Of a DNA stretch of 64,000 nt, positions 19,042-29,913 are shown one piece after another. The notes below the pieces were generated by a model. The model was not told where the DNA came from and searched no databases. It saw only the letters and a program-made list of their open reading frames with translations. The stretch comes from Enterococcus timonensis (GTDB taxonomy: Bacteria > Bacillota > Bacilli > Lactobacillales > Enterococcaceae). The stretch's first letter is position 1, and every line of letters starts with the position of its first letter. Position numbers and translations under genes: made by a program. Location of the stretch: contig NZ_FNVY01000003.1 of assembly GCF_900104595.1 (NCBI RefSeq), positions 372,001 to 436,000 of the forward strand, given 5' to 3'.

Positions 19042-20187
19042 TTGGGAAATATTTATTTAGATCACGGGGCTACCACGCCCATGCATCCAGCCGTTATTGC
19101 TGCGATGGTAGCGGAAATGGAAAATAATTTCGGCAATCCTAGTTCAGTCCACGCTTTTGGTCGGGCCGGGAAAAAATCTTTAATGACCGCCCGGACATTA
19201 ATTGCAGGAAGTTTAAATGCAGAAGCGGAAGAAATTATTTTTAATTCTGGTGGAACAGAAGGCGATAACACCGCTTTAATTGAAACGGCTTTGGCCCAAC
19301 AAAAATTCGGCAAACATATTATAACGACTTCCATTGAGCATCCGGCGGTTATTGAGCCGCTTCATTATTTGGAAAGCTTAGGCTTTGAAGTAACTTATTT
19401 ACCTGTAGATGAAAAAGGTCAAATTACGGTTCAACAAGTGGCCGATAATTTACGGGAAGACACGATTTTAGTTTCTATTATGGCAGCTAATAACGAGACG
19501 GGAAATATTTTGCCCATTTCAGAAATTGGCGAATTATTAGTTGAGCACCAAGCAATTTTTCATACCGATGCCGTCCAAGCGTATGGCGCTTTTGATATTG
19601 ATGTAAAAAAACAACATATTGATTTATTATCAGTCTCCGCCCATAAATTCTCGGGGCCAAAAGGAGTGGGCTTTTTATACAAAAATAAATCCGTCCGTCT
19701 GCCAGCCTTACTAAAAGGTGGCCAGCAAGAAGAAAAACGGCGGGCCGGTACCGAAAATTTGCCAGCAATTGTCGGAATGGCCGAAGCGGTAAAAATCCTA
19801 ACCCCACTTGAGAAAAAAAATCGGAAGCATCGCTACCAAGAATTGGCAACTAAAATTTTAGTTGAACTAAAAGATGCCGGAATTGATTTTTCTTTAAATG
19901 GCGATCCACAACATAAATTGCCCCACGTTTTAAATCTTTATTTAAAAGGAATTCATCGTGATGTTTTATTGATGCGCTTAGATTTAGCCGGGGTAGCCGT
20001 GTCTTCCGGGTCAGCTTGCACAGCAGGCACCATTGAGCCGAGCCACGTCTTAGAAGCCATGTATGGACATGATGCACCCCAAGTAGATGAAAGTATCCGC
20101 ATTTCTTTAGGGTATGAAAATACAGAAGACGAAATCGATCAATTTTTGGAAATTTTAATTGCCGAAGTACAGCGCTTAAAAAAATAA
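19042..20187 (+). CDS. Cysteine desulphurase (IscS/NifS family)
   Basis: The 381-residue PLP enzyme has the N-terminal IYLDHGATTPMHP, the PLP lysine in SVSAHKFSGPKGVGF, and the active-site cysteine in SSGSACTAGTIEPSHVL. It mobilises sulphur from cysteine as a persulphide. It lies upstream of DUF1831 and close to mnmA, an arrangement seen in lactic acid bacteria. This suggests it supplies sulphur for 2-thiouridine in tRNA rather than being the main Fe–S (suf) desulphurase. TTG 19042 after GAGGTGA is the likely start, giving MGNIYLDH. Confidence 0.92.
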   Translation: MGNIYLDHGATTPMHPAVIAAMVAEMENNFGNPSSVHAFGRAGKKSLMTARTLIAGSLNAEAEEIIFNSGGTEGDNTALIETALAQQKFGKHIITTSIEHPAVIEPLHYLESLGFEVTYLPVDEKGQITVQQVADNLREDTILVSIMAANNETGNILPISEIGELLVEHQAIFHTDAVQAYGAFDIDVKKQHIDLLSVSAHKFSGPKGVGFLYKNKSVRLPALLKGGQQEEKRRAGTENLPAIVGMAEAVKILTPLEKKNRKHRYQELATKILVELKDAGIDFSLNGDPQHKLPHVLNLYLKGIHRDVLLMRLDLAGVAVSSGSACTAGTIEPSHVLEAMYGHDAPQVDESIRISLGYENTEDEIDQFLEILIAEVQRLKK

Positions 20188-20244
20188 GCACAAAGTTCAA
20201 TTTTCCAGTATAATAGAATGATAAGAAAGAAATGAGGTGTTCAT

Positions 20245-20589
20245 ATGGCATTTGCCAAAACGGCGACTGTTCTCGGTTGCCCAGTTCAATACAAATTAAA
20301 TCCTAGCGCCAAACGTTACACACTTAGAGACAACGGGTTCACTGAAACAAATGGCGGCAATTATCAGCTGTTGGTTCCCATTACCGCCACGCCCCAAAGT
20401 CAAGAAGGATTCAAATTAAAAATTACCGTGGACAAAGAAGTTCAATTATTAAAAATGTCCATTGTCAGCAAAAATGGTTTACAATCGATTGATATTTTTA
20501 AAGGGGATCAACATCAAATGCTCCAAGAAAAATTTTATTTTCTTTTGGATGGCATGATTGATCGTGGTCTTTTTGAAAAAGTAGCGTAA
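20245..20589 (+). CDS. DUF1831 family protein
   Basis: The 114-residue protein begins MAFAKTATVLGCPVQYKLNPSAKRYTLRDNGF and matches what I recognise of the DUF1831 family, found in Lactobacillales next to cysteine desulphurase and mnmA. No catalytic motif is visible and the role is unknown; a helper in tRNA thiolation is an inference from context only. AATGAGGTG precedes ATG 20245, and a TATAAT at 20209 offers a local promoter. A terminator follows. Confidence 0.78.
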   Translation: MAFAKTATVLGCPVQYKLNPSAKRYTLRDNGFTETNGGNYQLLVPITATPQSQEGFKLKITVDKEVQLLKMSIVSKNGLQSIDIFKGDQHQMLQEKFYFLLDGMIDRGLFEKVA

Positions 20590-20622
20590 ATTTTCGTTGA
20601 GATTTATTCATTTAAAAAACAA

Positions 20623-20652
20623 AAATCGTGAGAGGTCATCACGATTTTTTTG
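20623..20652 (+). terminator. Rho-independent terminator after DUF1831
   Basis: AAATCGTGA and TCACGATTT arms (20623–20631 and 20639–20647) with an extended T run; an A run precedes the stem, so it may work in both directions. Confidence 0.88.
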
Positions 20653-20667
20653 TTAGGAGGGATTATT

Positions 20668-21264
20668 TTGCGGTATTTTACTAGCGACACGCATTTTTTT
20701 CACGCCGATTTATTAGGGATGAATGATTTTGCCCCGCGGCCTTTTGAAAATATTGCCCAACTCCATAAAACCATTATCAGCAATTGGAACGCAGTAGTCG
20801 GTCCCAATGATATCGTCTATCATTTGGGCGATATTGCTGTCCATCCAAAACACGAAGCGGGTTTCCTGGAAATTTTAGCCATTCTAGAAGAACTTTCCGG
20901 ACAAATTATTTTTGTAAAAGGCAATCACGATTCGCGGGCTTTTTTAAATTATTTAATTAAGGCGGATCCGAAAAAATTTTCTTATCATGATGTGGGCTTA
21001 ATTAAAAAATTCCATCATCATCAGTTTTTCCTTACTCATTATCCGATGTTAATGGGTAAGTCGATTAATTCGATTAATCTTCACGGGCATATTCATCACG
21101 CTATGTTGCCGATTGCCGAAAATATTAATGTAGGAATTGACGCGCCGGAAAATGATTTTTTAAACCCGCGTCCGAAGTTTGGTGCGCCCATTTCAGAAAA
21201 TCAATTAATAGAAATTTATGAGGCAAAAAAAGCGGAAATTGCCCGGATAAGTGGAAGTCAATAG
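20668..21264 (+). CDS. Metallophosphoesterase family protein
   Basis: The 198-residue protein is a compact calcineurin-like phosphoesterase with the metal-ligand motifs SDTHFFH, GDI, GNHDSR, THYPM and LHGHIHH in the expected order. Small members of this type hydrolyse phosphodiester or phosphomonoester bonds; the substrate is unknown. TTG 20668 with TAGGAGG is the start. It lies between DUF1831 and mnmA but after a terminator, so it may be expressed separately. Confidence 0.87.
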   Translation: MRYFTSDTHFFHADLLGMNDFAPRPFENIAQLHKTIISNWNAVVGPNDIVYHLGDIAVHPKHEAGFLEILAILEELSGQIIFVKGNHDSRAFLNYLIKADPKKFSYHDVGLIKKFHHHQFFLTHYPMLMGKSINSINLHGHIHHAMLPIAENINVGIDAPENDFLNPRPKFGAPISENQLIEIYEAKKAEIARISGSQ

Positions 21265-21355
21265 TCTAAAAAACGTGCTTTTTTGAAAAAGATAGTGTAA
21301 AATAATTTTTACTGATTTAAAACGACCTTCAAATCGTGAAATCAAGATGAAATGA

Positions 21356-22495
<1,140 letters not shown>

Positions 22496-22512
22496 AAAAG
22501 GAGGGTGTCTGG

Positions 22513-22857
22513 ATGTTTGAAGTCATTGAAATGTACGGCGATTACGAGCCGTGGTGGTTTTTTACCGGTTGGGAAAAAGATATTCAAGAAAAAAAACAAT
22601 TTTCAACTTTAGAAACTGCGCAAAATTATTTTTCGACTCGCGAGAAAATCCTAGCTGAAAAATATAGTAAAGAGCGGGCGAAAGATCAATTTTTAACAAC
22701 ATTTTGGAATGAAGGCGAATTGCGTTTTTGCCAAGAATGTGACGACGATTTGCAACAATACAAAGGACTCCTTTTATTAAAAGACGGGCATAAAATTGAA
22801 AATGAAACGCCCATTGAACATCACGGACGCGTTTGTCCGTTGAGTCAACAGGCGTAA
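22513..22857 (+). CDS. DUF1033 family protein
   Basis: The 114-residue protein (MFEVIEMYGDYEPWWFFTGWEKDI) has the conserved N-terminus of DUF1033, a small Lactobacillales family of unknown function often beside mnmA. It includes FWNEGELRFCQECDDDLQQYKGLLLL. The four cysteines do not form an obvious zinc ribbon. A GGAGGGTG site precedes ATG 22513, and a terminator overlaps its stop. Confidence 0.78.
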   Translation: MFEVIEMYGDYEPWWFFTGWEKDIQEKKQFSTLETAQNYFSTREKILAEKYSKERAKDQFLTTFWNEGELRFCQECDDDLQQYKGLLLLKDGHKIENETPIEHHGRVCPLSQQA

Positions 22858-22892
22858 ACAGGCTGGGAATTTTGATTCCCGCCTGTTTTTTT
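22857..22892 (+). terminator. Rho-independent terminator of mnmA–DUF1033
   Basis: AACAGGCTGGGAAT and ATTCCCGCCTGTT arms, with one mismatch, are followed by T7. Confidence 0.93.
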
Positions 22893-22921
22893 GTTATGGT
22901 TAAATGAAAGGACGTGATCAA

Positions 22922-25003
22922 ATGGGAAAAAAATTAGTGATTACTGAAAAACCGAGTGTCGCCCGAGATTTGGCAGAAATTTTAGGCGCCAAACAAAAAC
23001 AAAAAAACTTTTTTGAAGGACCAAACTATATTGTCACTTGGGCATTAGGTCACTTACTCACTTTAAAAATGCCAGAAGATATAGATTCCAATTGGAAAAC
23101 TTGGGCGATGGAGACACTGCCCATGATTCCCAAAAAATGGGAAATTAAACCTCTACCAAAAACGACTGGCCAACTAAAAGCTATTGGACAATTAGCCAAA
23201 AGAGGAGACGTTACAGGCGCAATTATCGCCACCGATGCTGGACGTGAAGGGGAACTTGTCGCGCGCGAAATTTTACAATGGGTTCGTTTTAATAAACCAG
23301 TAGAACGATTATGGATTTCTTCGCAAACAAAAAAAGCTGTAGAAACAGGATTTAAACAATTACAACCGGCTAAAAAATACGACGCTTTATACGAATCAGC
23401 TTTAGCGCGCTCGAAGGCCGACTGGTTAGTCGGTTTAAATGTTACTCGCGCACTAACGGTTAAATATGGTGATAATTTATCCGCCGGTCGTGTGCAAACG
23501 CCGACGTTGGCCGCTGTTAACCAAGTAGAAGAAAAAATAAATAAATTCATCCCGCAAACTTTTTATAAAATTTCATTGAAGACCGATGAATTTAGCGCAC
23601 CATTAGTAACAGATAAGCCGCAACAATTTTTAACCCGCGAAAGTGCGGAAGCATTCGTTGCCGAGATCCAAGGAAAAATCGGAAAAGTGGTGGATATTTC
23701 TGAAAAAGAAACTCGCGAGCGGCCACCGTTACCCTTTGACCTGACGGAAATTCAAAGAGTTGCCAACCAACAATATCAATTTTCCGCTAAAAAAACTTTG
23801 AGTCTGGTGCAAAGTTTATATGAAACTCACAAAATTGTTTCTTATCCCCGCACCGATTCAAAATATTTACCACAAGATGTTAAATCAACTATGGAAGAAC
23901 GACTACAAGCGGTCGTTTCCTTAGATCCAAGAGCTAAAAAATTCTTGAAAAATCCCCAAGTAAAATTAACGAGTGTTTTTAATGATGCAAAAGTTACTGA
24001 TCACTATGCGTTAATTCCCACTGAACAAACGCCGACACTTTTACGTTTGTCTAGTGACGAGCTGAAAATTTATCGGTTAATTGTCGGTCGTTTCCTCGGC
24101 CTTTTTGCAGACGATCATCGGGAAAAACAAACGACTGTGACCATTGGCTTTTCTAACGGGGCGAAATTTAAATTAAAACAAAGCATCGTTTTAGAAGCTG
24201 GTTTTAAAGAAAATACGCCGGTGGAAAAATCAGGACCACATTTCACTAAAGAAACCACGGTGAAAGGTCAATTTATTATTGAGAAATCTTTAACTAAAGC
24301 GCCTAAATTAGAAACCGAAGCCGGACTTTTAGGTTATATGGAAAAAAATGCCTTAGGAACGCCAGCCACCCGCGCTGAAATCATCGAAAAATTAATCAAA
24401 AGCGAACTGATGGCCAGAAGTGCCAGCGCCGCGTTAACTGTGACGCCAAAAGGCAAACAATTGTTGAAACTAGTCAATCCCTCACTAGTCACTCCAGAGT
24501 TAACGAGTAAATGGGAAAAACAATTGGAAAAAATCGGCCAAGAAAAATTAGCACCGCAACAATTTATCGGTGAAATCATTACCGACACCAAAAAATTAGT
24601 TACCGAAATTAAAGATTCCAAGGCCGACTATCAAGACTTTTCCATCACGACGAAAGTTTGTCCCGAATGCGGCAGTCTATTGCGAGAAAAAAATACCCGC
24701 GATGGCAAAATTTATGTTTGTACGAATGAAAATTGTCAGTACCGTCGCCGGAAAGATCCGAAAGTTTCTAATCATCGTTGTCCTCAATGTCATCGAAAAA
24801 TGGAAATTCTCGACGGAAAAAATGGTGCTTATTTCCGCTGTAAATTTGACGGAACAACAGAAAAAATCCCTGATAAACACGAACGACGCCAAAAAATTTC
24901 TAAGCATGAAGAAAAAAAATTACTAAAAAAAGTAAATCAAGAATCCGAAGAAATCGAAAGTCCATTAGCATTAGCTTTAAAAGCCGCAATGAAAGACGAT
25001 TAA
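22922..25003 (+). CDS. topB: DNA topoisomerase III
   Basis: The 693-residue type IA topoisomerase starts with the TOPRIM fold (KLVITEKPSVARDLAEILG; acidic DAGREGELVAREIL). The catalytic tyrosine lies in KIVSYPRTDSKYLP. The C-terminus carries zinc-ribbon modules (CPECG...CTNENC and CPQCH...). TopB decatenates replication intermediates. ATG 22922 follows AAAGGACGTGATC; the longer frame from 22904 begins at the ribosome site itself. Confidence 0.94.
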   Translation: MGKKLVITEKPSVARDLAEILGAKQKQKNFFEGPNYIVTWALGHLLTLKMPEDIDSNWKTWAMETLPMIPKKWEIKPLPKTTGQLKAIGQLAKRGDVTGAIIATDAGREGELVAREILQWVRFNKPVERLWISSQTKKAVETGFKQLQPAKKYDALYESALARSKADWLVGLNVTRALTVKYGDNLSAGRVQTPTLAAVNQVEEKINKFIPQTFYKISLKTDEFSAPLVTDKPQQFLTRESAEAFVAEIQGKIGKVVDISEKETRERPPLPFDLTEIQRVANQQYQFSAKKTLSLVQSLYETHKIVSYPRTDSKYLPQDVKSTMEERLQAVVSLDPRAKKFLKNPQVKLTSVFNDAKVTDHYALIPTEQTPTLLRLSSDELKIYRLIVGRFLGLFADDHREKQTTVTIGFSNGAKFKLKQSIVLEAGFKENTPVEKSGPHFTKETTVKGQFIIEKSLTKAPKLETEAGLLGYMEKNALGTPATRAEIIEKLIKSELMARSASAALTVTPKGKQLLKLVNPSLVTPELTSKWEKQLEKIGQEKLAPQQFIGEIITDTKKLVTEIKDSKADYQDFSITTKVCPECGSLLREKNTRDGKIYVCTNENCQYRRRKDPKVSNHRCPQCHRKMEILDGKNGAYFRCKFDGTTEKIPDKHERRQKISKHEEKKLLKKVNQESEEIESPLALALKAAMKDD

Positions 25004-25006
25004 CAT

Positions 25007-25038
25007 AAAAAAACTGCCAAATTCCAGTCTTTTTTTTA
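25007..25038 (+). terminator. Weak terminator after topB
   Basis: AAAAACTG and CAGTCTTTTTTTT form a short A/T-rich hairpin with one bulged base and a T8 run. Confidence 0.5.
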
Positions 25039-25122
25039 AATTTTATCAAATGACTAGACATTTAACCTTAAAATTCGTACACTAAAGAGGAACAAAAATA
25101 TATTTTGAGGAAGGGAAATTGT

Positions 25123-26559
25123 ATGAGCGAAAATAAAATTGTTTTTCCCGAGAATTTTTTGTGGGGCTCGGCATCTGCCGCCTATCAAATTGAAGGTGCC
25201 TATGATCTTGATGGCAAAGGTCCTTCTATTTGGGACGAATTTGTCAAAATTCCTGGAAAAACTTTTAAAGGAACCAACGGCGAATTAGCCGTGGATCATT
25301 ATCACCGTTTCAAAGAAGACGTCGCTTTAATGAAAGAGTTAGGCTTAAAAGCGTACCGCTTCTCAGTAGCTTGGTCACGAGTTTTACCAAATGGTCGCGG
25401 CACGGTAAACGAAGCCGGATTGAATTTTTACAAAGAATTAGTAGATGAACTAATTGAAAATGGAATTGAACCGGTTTTGACCATTTATCATTGGGACTTG
25501 CCACTAGCGCTTCAAGAAGAATATCAAGGCTTTGAATCGCGCAAAATTGTCGATGACTTTGTAGAATATTCCACGCTTTTATTTGAAACTTTCCGCGGCA
25601 AAGTAAAATATTGGGTCAGCTTAAATGAACAAAATATTTTCACTTCCCACGGCTATTTAATGGGGACGCATCCGCCTGGTGTCCAAGATCCAAAACGTTT
25701 TTATCAAGTGAATCATCATGCTAACTTGGTGAACGCGGCGATTATTAAAAAATTCCATGATTTAAAAATGCCTGGCCAAATCGGTCCAAGTTTTGCTTAT
25801 TCACCAACATATGCCATTGATGCTGACCCTAAAAATGAATTGGCGCAAACAAATGCCGAAGATTTTCTAGCCCACAATTGGTTAGATGTTTATGTTTGGG
25901 GCGTTTATCCAAAACCTGTTTTGAAATATTTAAAAGATAATGGCTTAGATTTTGAAATTACTGATGCTGACCGTGAATTATTAAAAGCAGCCAAACCAGA
26001 TTTTCTAGGGATTAACTATTATCAAACCAACACGATGGCTTTCAACCCACTTGCTGGAGGCGTCGGTGCCGGCGTTGCCAACACTAGCGGGGAAAAAGGA
26101 ACTAGTTCAGAATCTGGCGTGCCAGGTTTGTACAAGTCGGTCAATAATCCATTTGTAGAAAAAACTAACTGGGATTGGAATATCGATCCTGTCGGTTTGC
26201 AAATTGGCTTGCGCCGTTTGGAAAGTCGTTACCGTTTGCCAATTTTAATTACGGAAAATGGTTTAGGGGAATACGATAAAGTTGAAGATGGAAAGGTCCA
26301 TGATGATTACCGGATTGATTATTTGCAAAAACATGTCCTAGCCATTAATGAAGCTATTAAAGAAGGCGTGGATGTTTTAGGTTATTGCACTTGGTCATTC
26401 ACCGATTTACTTTCTTGGCTCAACGGTTATCAAAAACGTTACGGCTTTGTTTATGTCGATCAAGACGAAACACAAGAAGGAACATTAAATCGTTTGAAAA
26501 AAGATTCATTTTATTGGTATCAAAAAACTATCGCTGAAAATGGCGAAAATTTAAAATAA
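25123..26559 (+). CDS. Glycoside hydrolase family 1, probable 6-phospho-beta-glucosidase
   Basis: The 478-residue enzyme has the GH1 start (FPENFLWGSASAAYQIEGA), the acid/base glutamate in SLNEQN and the nucleophile in ITENGLG. In LLSWLNGYQKRYGFVYVD the Ser, Lys and Tyr occur with the spacing of the phosphate-binding triad of 6-phospho-glycosidases (S-x6-K-x-Y), which favours phosphorylated beta-glucosides. No PTS gene is adjacent, so the supplying transporter must be elsewhere. ATG 25123 follows GAGGAAGGG. It is monocistronic with its own terminator. Confidence 0.88.
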   Translation: MSENKIVFPENFLWGSASAAYQIEGAYDLDGKGPSIWDEFVKIPGKTFKGTNGELAVDHYHRFKEDVALMKELGLKAYRFSVAWSRVLPNGRGTVNEAGLNFYKELVDELIENGIEPVLTIYHWDLPLALQEEYQGFESRKIVDDFVEYSTLLFETFRGKVKYWVSLNEQNIFTSHGYLMGTHPPGVQDPKRFYQVNHHANLVNAAIIKKFHDLKMPGQIGPSFAYSPTYAIDADPKNELAQTNAEDFLAHNWLDVYVWGVYPKPVLKYLKDNGLDFEITDADRELLKAAKPDFLGINYYQTNTMAFNPLAGGVGAGVANTSGEKGTSSESGVPGLYKSVNNPFVEKTNWDWNIDPVGLQIGLRRLESRYRLPILITENGLGEYDKVEDGKVHDDYRIDYLQKHVLAINEAIKEGVDVLGYCTWSFTDLLSWLNGYQKRYGFVYVDQDETQEGTLNRLKKDSFYWYQKTIAENGENLK

Positions 26560-26600
26560 ATTTGGGACAAGGAAATTTTAAAAATTTCTGAATGTCCATC

Positions 26601-26645
26601 AACTAGCGCGCTGGCAAAATTTTTGTCACGGCGCTAGTTTTTTTT
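26601..26645 (+). terminator. Rho-independent terminator of the GH1 gene
   Basis: AACTAGCGC (26601–26609) pairs with GCGCTAGTT (26631–26639); the run of T reaches 26645. Confidence 0.85.
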
Positions 26646-26647
26646 GT

Positions 26648-26653
26648 TATAAT
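26648..26653 (+). promoter_or_regulatory. -10 box of ftsK
   Basis: A perfect TATAAT lies immediately after the GH1 terminator, 21 bases before the ftsK start. The -35 region would fall within the terminator's 3' arm. Confidence 0.5.
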
Positions 26654-26674
26654 GGCTTCAAAGGAGTGAGCATT

Positions 26675-29047
26675 TTGGCGCAACAAAAGAAAAAAAGAGT
26701 GACAAAAAAACAGCAGCAAGAAAAAGAACGTCTCAGCTTTATGGTGATGGGTTTGATTTTGCTTTTATTTAGTGTTTTTGGTGGATTAAGATTAGGATTT
26801 TTAGGGATGATGTTAGCCAATGTTTTTCGATTTTTTGTAGGGAATGCTTACTTGGTTTTTGCCGTCCTGATTGGAATTTACGGTTTAATGGTGATGATTA
26901 AAGGCGGCGTACCCCAATTTAAAAAATCCCGGCCCTTTATTGGCGCAGGTTTAATTTTTTTAGGCGCTCTTTTATTTTTAACTGCCTGGCAGTTTCGAGC
27001 AGGCCTGGCAAAAGATGGTGGTGTCCTGCAAGTTTTCTTCACGAATTTATTTGCCGATATTAAAAATGTTTCCGTCACATCTGATGCCGGTGGCGGATTT
27101 CTCGGAGCGTTGTTATACACCGGGACAAATTTTTTAATCGCTCAAATCGGATCGTATATTGTAGCAGGCCTCTTAGTGATTTGCGGCGTGGTGGTTTTCT
27201 TTAATTTGTCGGTGCTCCATTTTTTTGAAAAAATTACTCAAAATCATCAAAAAATACAAGAAAAAAATGCGACCTTAAAAGAAAATTTTCAAGATAAACG
27301 GGCGCAGAAAAAAGCCAAAAAAGAAGCTGACCAAAAAGAAAAATTTGCCGCTTTAGCTGAAGAAAAGCGGGTCAACGATGTCCGAAGCTTAACACCAGGT
27401 GAAAAATTGGCCCAAGAAATGCAAGCAGCCGATGGACCAGGCGATCCACAAAAAGAAGTTTATCAAGAAACAAGCTTACTAATTGATCATTTTCAACAAA
27501 ATATGAAATCTAATCCCGCGCCCGTCAAGGACAAACAAAGTGACAACAAAGAAAAACAAAGCGCAGAAGACGACGGTGTTTTGGAATTTGAGATTTCCCA
27601 AGAAACAGAAGATCGAGATTATATTTTGCCAGGAACTGATTTACTAGATGATCATCAACAAGCTGATCAAAGTGGTGAATATAAAAAAATCGAAAAAAAT
27701 GTTGGCGTGCTGGAAAAAACATTTGCCAGTTTTGGTGTTGATGCCAAAGTAGTTAAAGCTTCCTTGGGACCAGCCGTGACGAAATTTGAAGTCCAACCTG
27801 CTGTCGGGGTCAAAGTTTCAAAAGTTGTTTCATTAACTGACGACATTGCCTTGGCGCTGGCGGCAAAAGACGTCCGGATGGAAGCTCCAATTCCCGGGAA
27901 ATCATTAATCGGAATTGAAGTCCCCAACGAAACAGTCTCCACCGTTAGTTTTAAAGAAATTATCGCCGACAAGCCGCCGCATCCCGATCGCTTGTTAGAA
28001 GTGCCGTTAGGTCGAGATATTTCTGGTCAAATTATTTACGCCGATCTTGCTAAAATGCCCCACATGTTAATTGCCGGTTCCACTGGATCGGGGAAATCAG
28101 TGGCGATTAACGGGATTATTATTTCCATTTTGATGCAAGCCAAGCCCCACGAAGTAAAACTGATGATGGTGGATCCAAAAATGGTGGAGCTAAATGTCTA
28201 TAACGGCATTCCTCATTTGTTAACGCCCGTAGTAACGAATCCGAAAAAAGCGGCCCAAGCATTACAAAAAGTTGTTTCCGAAATGGAAGAACGTTACGAA
28301 AAATTTGCCGCAACCGGTGTTCGCAATATTACCGGCTACAATGAATTTGTGATTGAACATAATTTGGAAAATGGAACGGCGGAACCTTTGATGCCATTTA
28401 TCGTGGTGATTGTCGATGAATTGGCGGACTTAATGATGGTGGCCAGTAACGAAGTGGAAGATGCCATTATTCGCCTGGCACAAATGGCGCGGGCTGCCGG
28501 AATTCATATGATTCTCGCCACCCAACGCCCCAGTGTCGATGTCATTACCGGAATTATTAAAGCCAACGTGCCGAGTCGAATGGCTTTTGCAGTTAGCTCA
28601 GGGATTGATTCTCGAACAATTATTGACTCCAATGGCGCCGAAAAATTATTAGGCCGCGGCGATATGCTCTTTTTACCAATGGGTGAAAATAAACCAATCC
28701 GGGTCCAAGGCGCATTTATTTCTGATGGTGAAGTTGAACGGATTGTTAAATTTATTACCGATCAAAAAGGATCCGATTATCGTGAAGATATGATGGTTCC
28801 TGATGTAGAAGAGAATGTTGGCGGAAATTTTGAAGATCATGATGAATTATTTGAAGAAGCAAAAAACTTAGTCATTGATATGCAAACGGCCAGCGTTTCT
28901 TTATTGCAAAGACGATTTCGCATCGGCTACAATCGCGCCGCCCGCATTGTCGATGAACTAGAAGCCGCCAATATCGTCGGCCCATCAGAAGGCGCCAAAC
29001 CCCGCAAAGTATTACAAGAACCAACAAAAGAAGTAGAAGAAGAATAG
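26675..29047 (+). CDS. ftsK: DNA translocase FtsK/SpoIIIE
   Basis: The 790-residue protein has an N-terminal membrane domain of four helices (about residues 15–180), a charged linker (about 190–330), an alpha/beta motor domain with Walker A GSTGSGKS, and a C-terminal gamma winged-helix domain ([21 protein letters not shown]) that reads KOPS-type sequences. It pumps chromosomal DNA across the closing septum and aids dimer resolution. TTG 26675 has AAAGGAG nine bases upstream; GTG 26666 is too close to that site. The TAG stop shares its G with the first base of the following repeat array. Confidence 0.95.
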   Translation: MAQQKKKRVTKKQQQEKERLSFMVMGLILLLFSVFGGLRLGFLGMMLANVFRFFVGNAYLVFAVLIGIYGLMVMIKGGVPQFKKSRPFIGAGLIFLGALLFLTAWQFRAGLAKDGGVLQVFFTNLFADIKNVSVTSDAGGGFLGALLYTGTNFLIAQIGSYIVAGLLVICGVVVFFNLSVLHFFEKITQNHQKIQEKNATLKENFQDKRAQKKAKKEADQKEKFAALAEEKRVNDVRSLTPGEKLAQEMQAADGPGDPQKEVYQETSLLIDHFQQNMKSNPAPVKDKQSDNKEKQSAEDDGVLEFEISQETEDRDYILPGTDLLDDHQQADQSGEYKKIEKNVGVLEKTFASFGVDAKVVKASLGPAVTKFEVQPAVGVKVSKVVSLTDDIALALAAKDVRMEAPIPGKSLIGIEVPNETVSTVSFKEIIADKPPHPDRLLEVPLGRDISGQIIYADLAKMPHMLIAGSTGSGKSVAINGIIISILMQAKPHEVKLMMVDPKMVELNVYNGIPHLLTPVVTNPKKAAQALQKVVSEMEERYEKFAATGVRNITGYNEFVIEHNLENGTAEPLMPFIVVIVDELADLMMVASNEVEDAIIRLAQMARAAGIHMILATQRPSVDVITGIIKANVPSRMAFAVSSGIDSRTIIDSNGAEKLLGRGDMLFLPMGENKPIRVQGAFISDGEVERIVKFITDQKGSDYREDMMVPDVEENVGGNFEDHDELFEEAKNLVIDMQTASVSLLQRRFRIGYNRAARIVDELEAANIVGPSEGAKPRKVLQEPTKEVEEE

Positions 29048-29161
29048 GATGTGACAAAAAGCGTTTTGGGGCGTAGAGAATTAGGAAAATTTTTCGAAAA
29101 TCCCGATTTTGGATTTTTAAAAATTTAATCTATTTTCCTAGCCACAGCTTTTTTCACACCG
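29047..29161 (+). repeat. Modular palindromic 3'-UTR repeat, copy 3a (core type C)
   Basis: It begins on the last base of the ftsK stop (TAGGATGTGAC) and ends CACACCG. Arms: TAGAGAATTAGGAAAA and ATCTATTTTCCTA. The core AAAATCCCGATTTTGGATTTTT is shared with copies 3b and 4b. Confidence 0.88.
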
Positions 29162-29169
29162 ATAAATAA

Positions 29170-29282
29170 GGATGTCGAGAGTGCGTTGTGCGGTGTAGAG
29201 AAATAGGAAAATAATTAAAAATCCCGGTTTTGGATTTTCAATTATTTTATCTTTTCTCCTAACCGTTGCACTAGAGACACCG
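29170..29282 (+). repeat. Modular palindromic 3'-UTR repeat, copy 3b (core type C)
   Basis: A tandem unit separated from copy 3a by ATAAATAA. It starts GGATGTCGAGAGTGCG and ends GCACTAGAGACACCG, so the outer ends form an imperfect inverted repeat. The arms and core pair along almost the entire length. Confidence 0.88.
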
Positions 29283-29290
29283 ATAAATAA

Positions 29291-29383
29291 GGATGTCGAG
29301 AGTGCGTCCAACTAGGTTGTAAGAAATAGGAAATGATCATGGCCATTTGCGGTCAGAAATCATTTCCTCTTTTTCCCTAGAAA
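29291..29383 (+). repeat. Modular palindromic 3'-UTR repeat, copy 3c (core type B, right end eroded)
   Basis: Third tandem unit, starting GGATGTCGAGAGTGCG after the same ATAAATAA spacer. The right end stops at CCCTAGAAAGTC, six bases before the ogt ribosome site. Its AGGAAATGAT/ATCATTTCCT stem followed by CTTTTT could also end transcription of ftsK. Confidence 0.8.
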
Positions 29384-29403
29384 GTCAAAAAGGAGAATCA
29401 ACA

Positions 29404-29913
29404 ATGGAAGTCACTTATTATAAAGCACCTTTGCCGTTTGTTTATTTAGAATTAATTGCCCGCAATCATGTTTTGGCTGAAATTAATTTCGTTGAGCAGA
29501 TTGTTGACGACACGCCAGTAAATTCGGATTCTTTTTTGCCGATAATTAATTGGTTGGATCATTATTTTTCCGGAGAAAACTTACCAATTGATTTTCCAAT
29601 TGCTATGGAAGGAACTGATTTTCAGCTCGATGTTTGGCAAGCGTTGCAAGAAATTCCTTATGGTCAAACGACCACATATGGCGCTTTGGCTAAAAAAGTT
29701 GGCGCTAAACGTAACACAGCAAAACTTTCTGCTCAAGCGATTGGTCACGCAGTCGGGAAAAATCCTTTGCCGATATTAATTCCTTGTCATCGGGTGGTTG
29801 GAACGAACAAAAATTTGGTAGGTTACACTGGCGGTCTGGATAAAAAAATAAGTCTTTTAACAATTGAACAGCACGATTTAAAGGAGTTTAAACATCCCGA
29901 TGAAAAAAAGTAA
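29404..29913 (+). CDS. ogt: Methylated-DNA–protein-cysteine methyltransferase
   Basis: The 169-residue protein carries the suicide-cysteine motif IPCHRVVG and the helix-turn-helix region FQLDVWQALQEIPYGQTTTYGALAK. It removes O6-alkyl groups from guanine. ATG 29404 has AAAAGGAGA; the frame from 29347 starts inside the upstream repeat and is not used. It overlaps the next gene by 14 bases. Confidence 0.94.
   Translation: MEVTYYKAPLPFVYLELIARNHVLAEINFVEQIVDDTPVNSDSFLPIINWLDHYFSGENLPIDFPIAMEGTDFQLDVWQALQEIPYGQTTTYGALAKKVGAKRNTAKLSAQAIGHAVGKNPLPILIPCHRVVGTNKNLVGYTGGLDKKISLLTIEQHDLKEFKHPDEKK

Noticed and set aside
29047-29383. CRISPR-like array
   Set aside because: Units of about 113 bp with palindromic arms and no short repeat–unique spacer pattern; the same units occur singly elsewhere. 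No cas genes.
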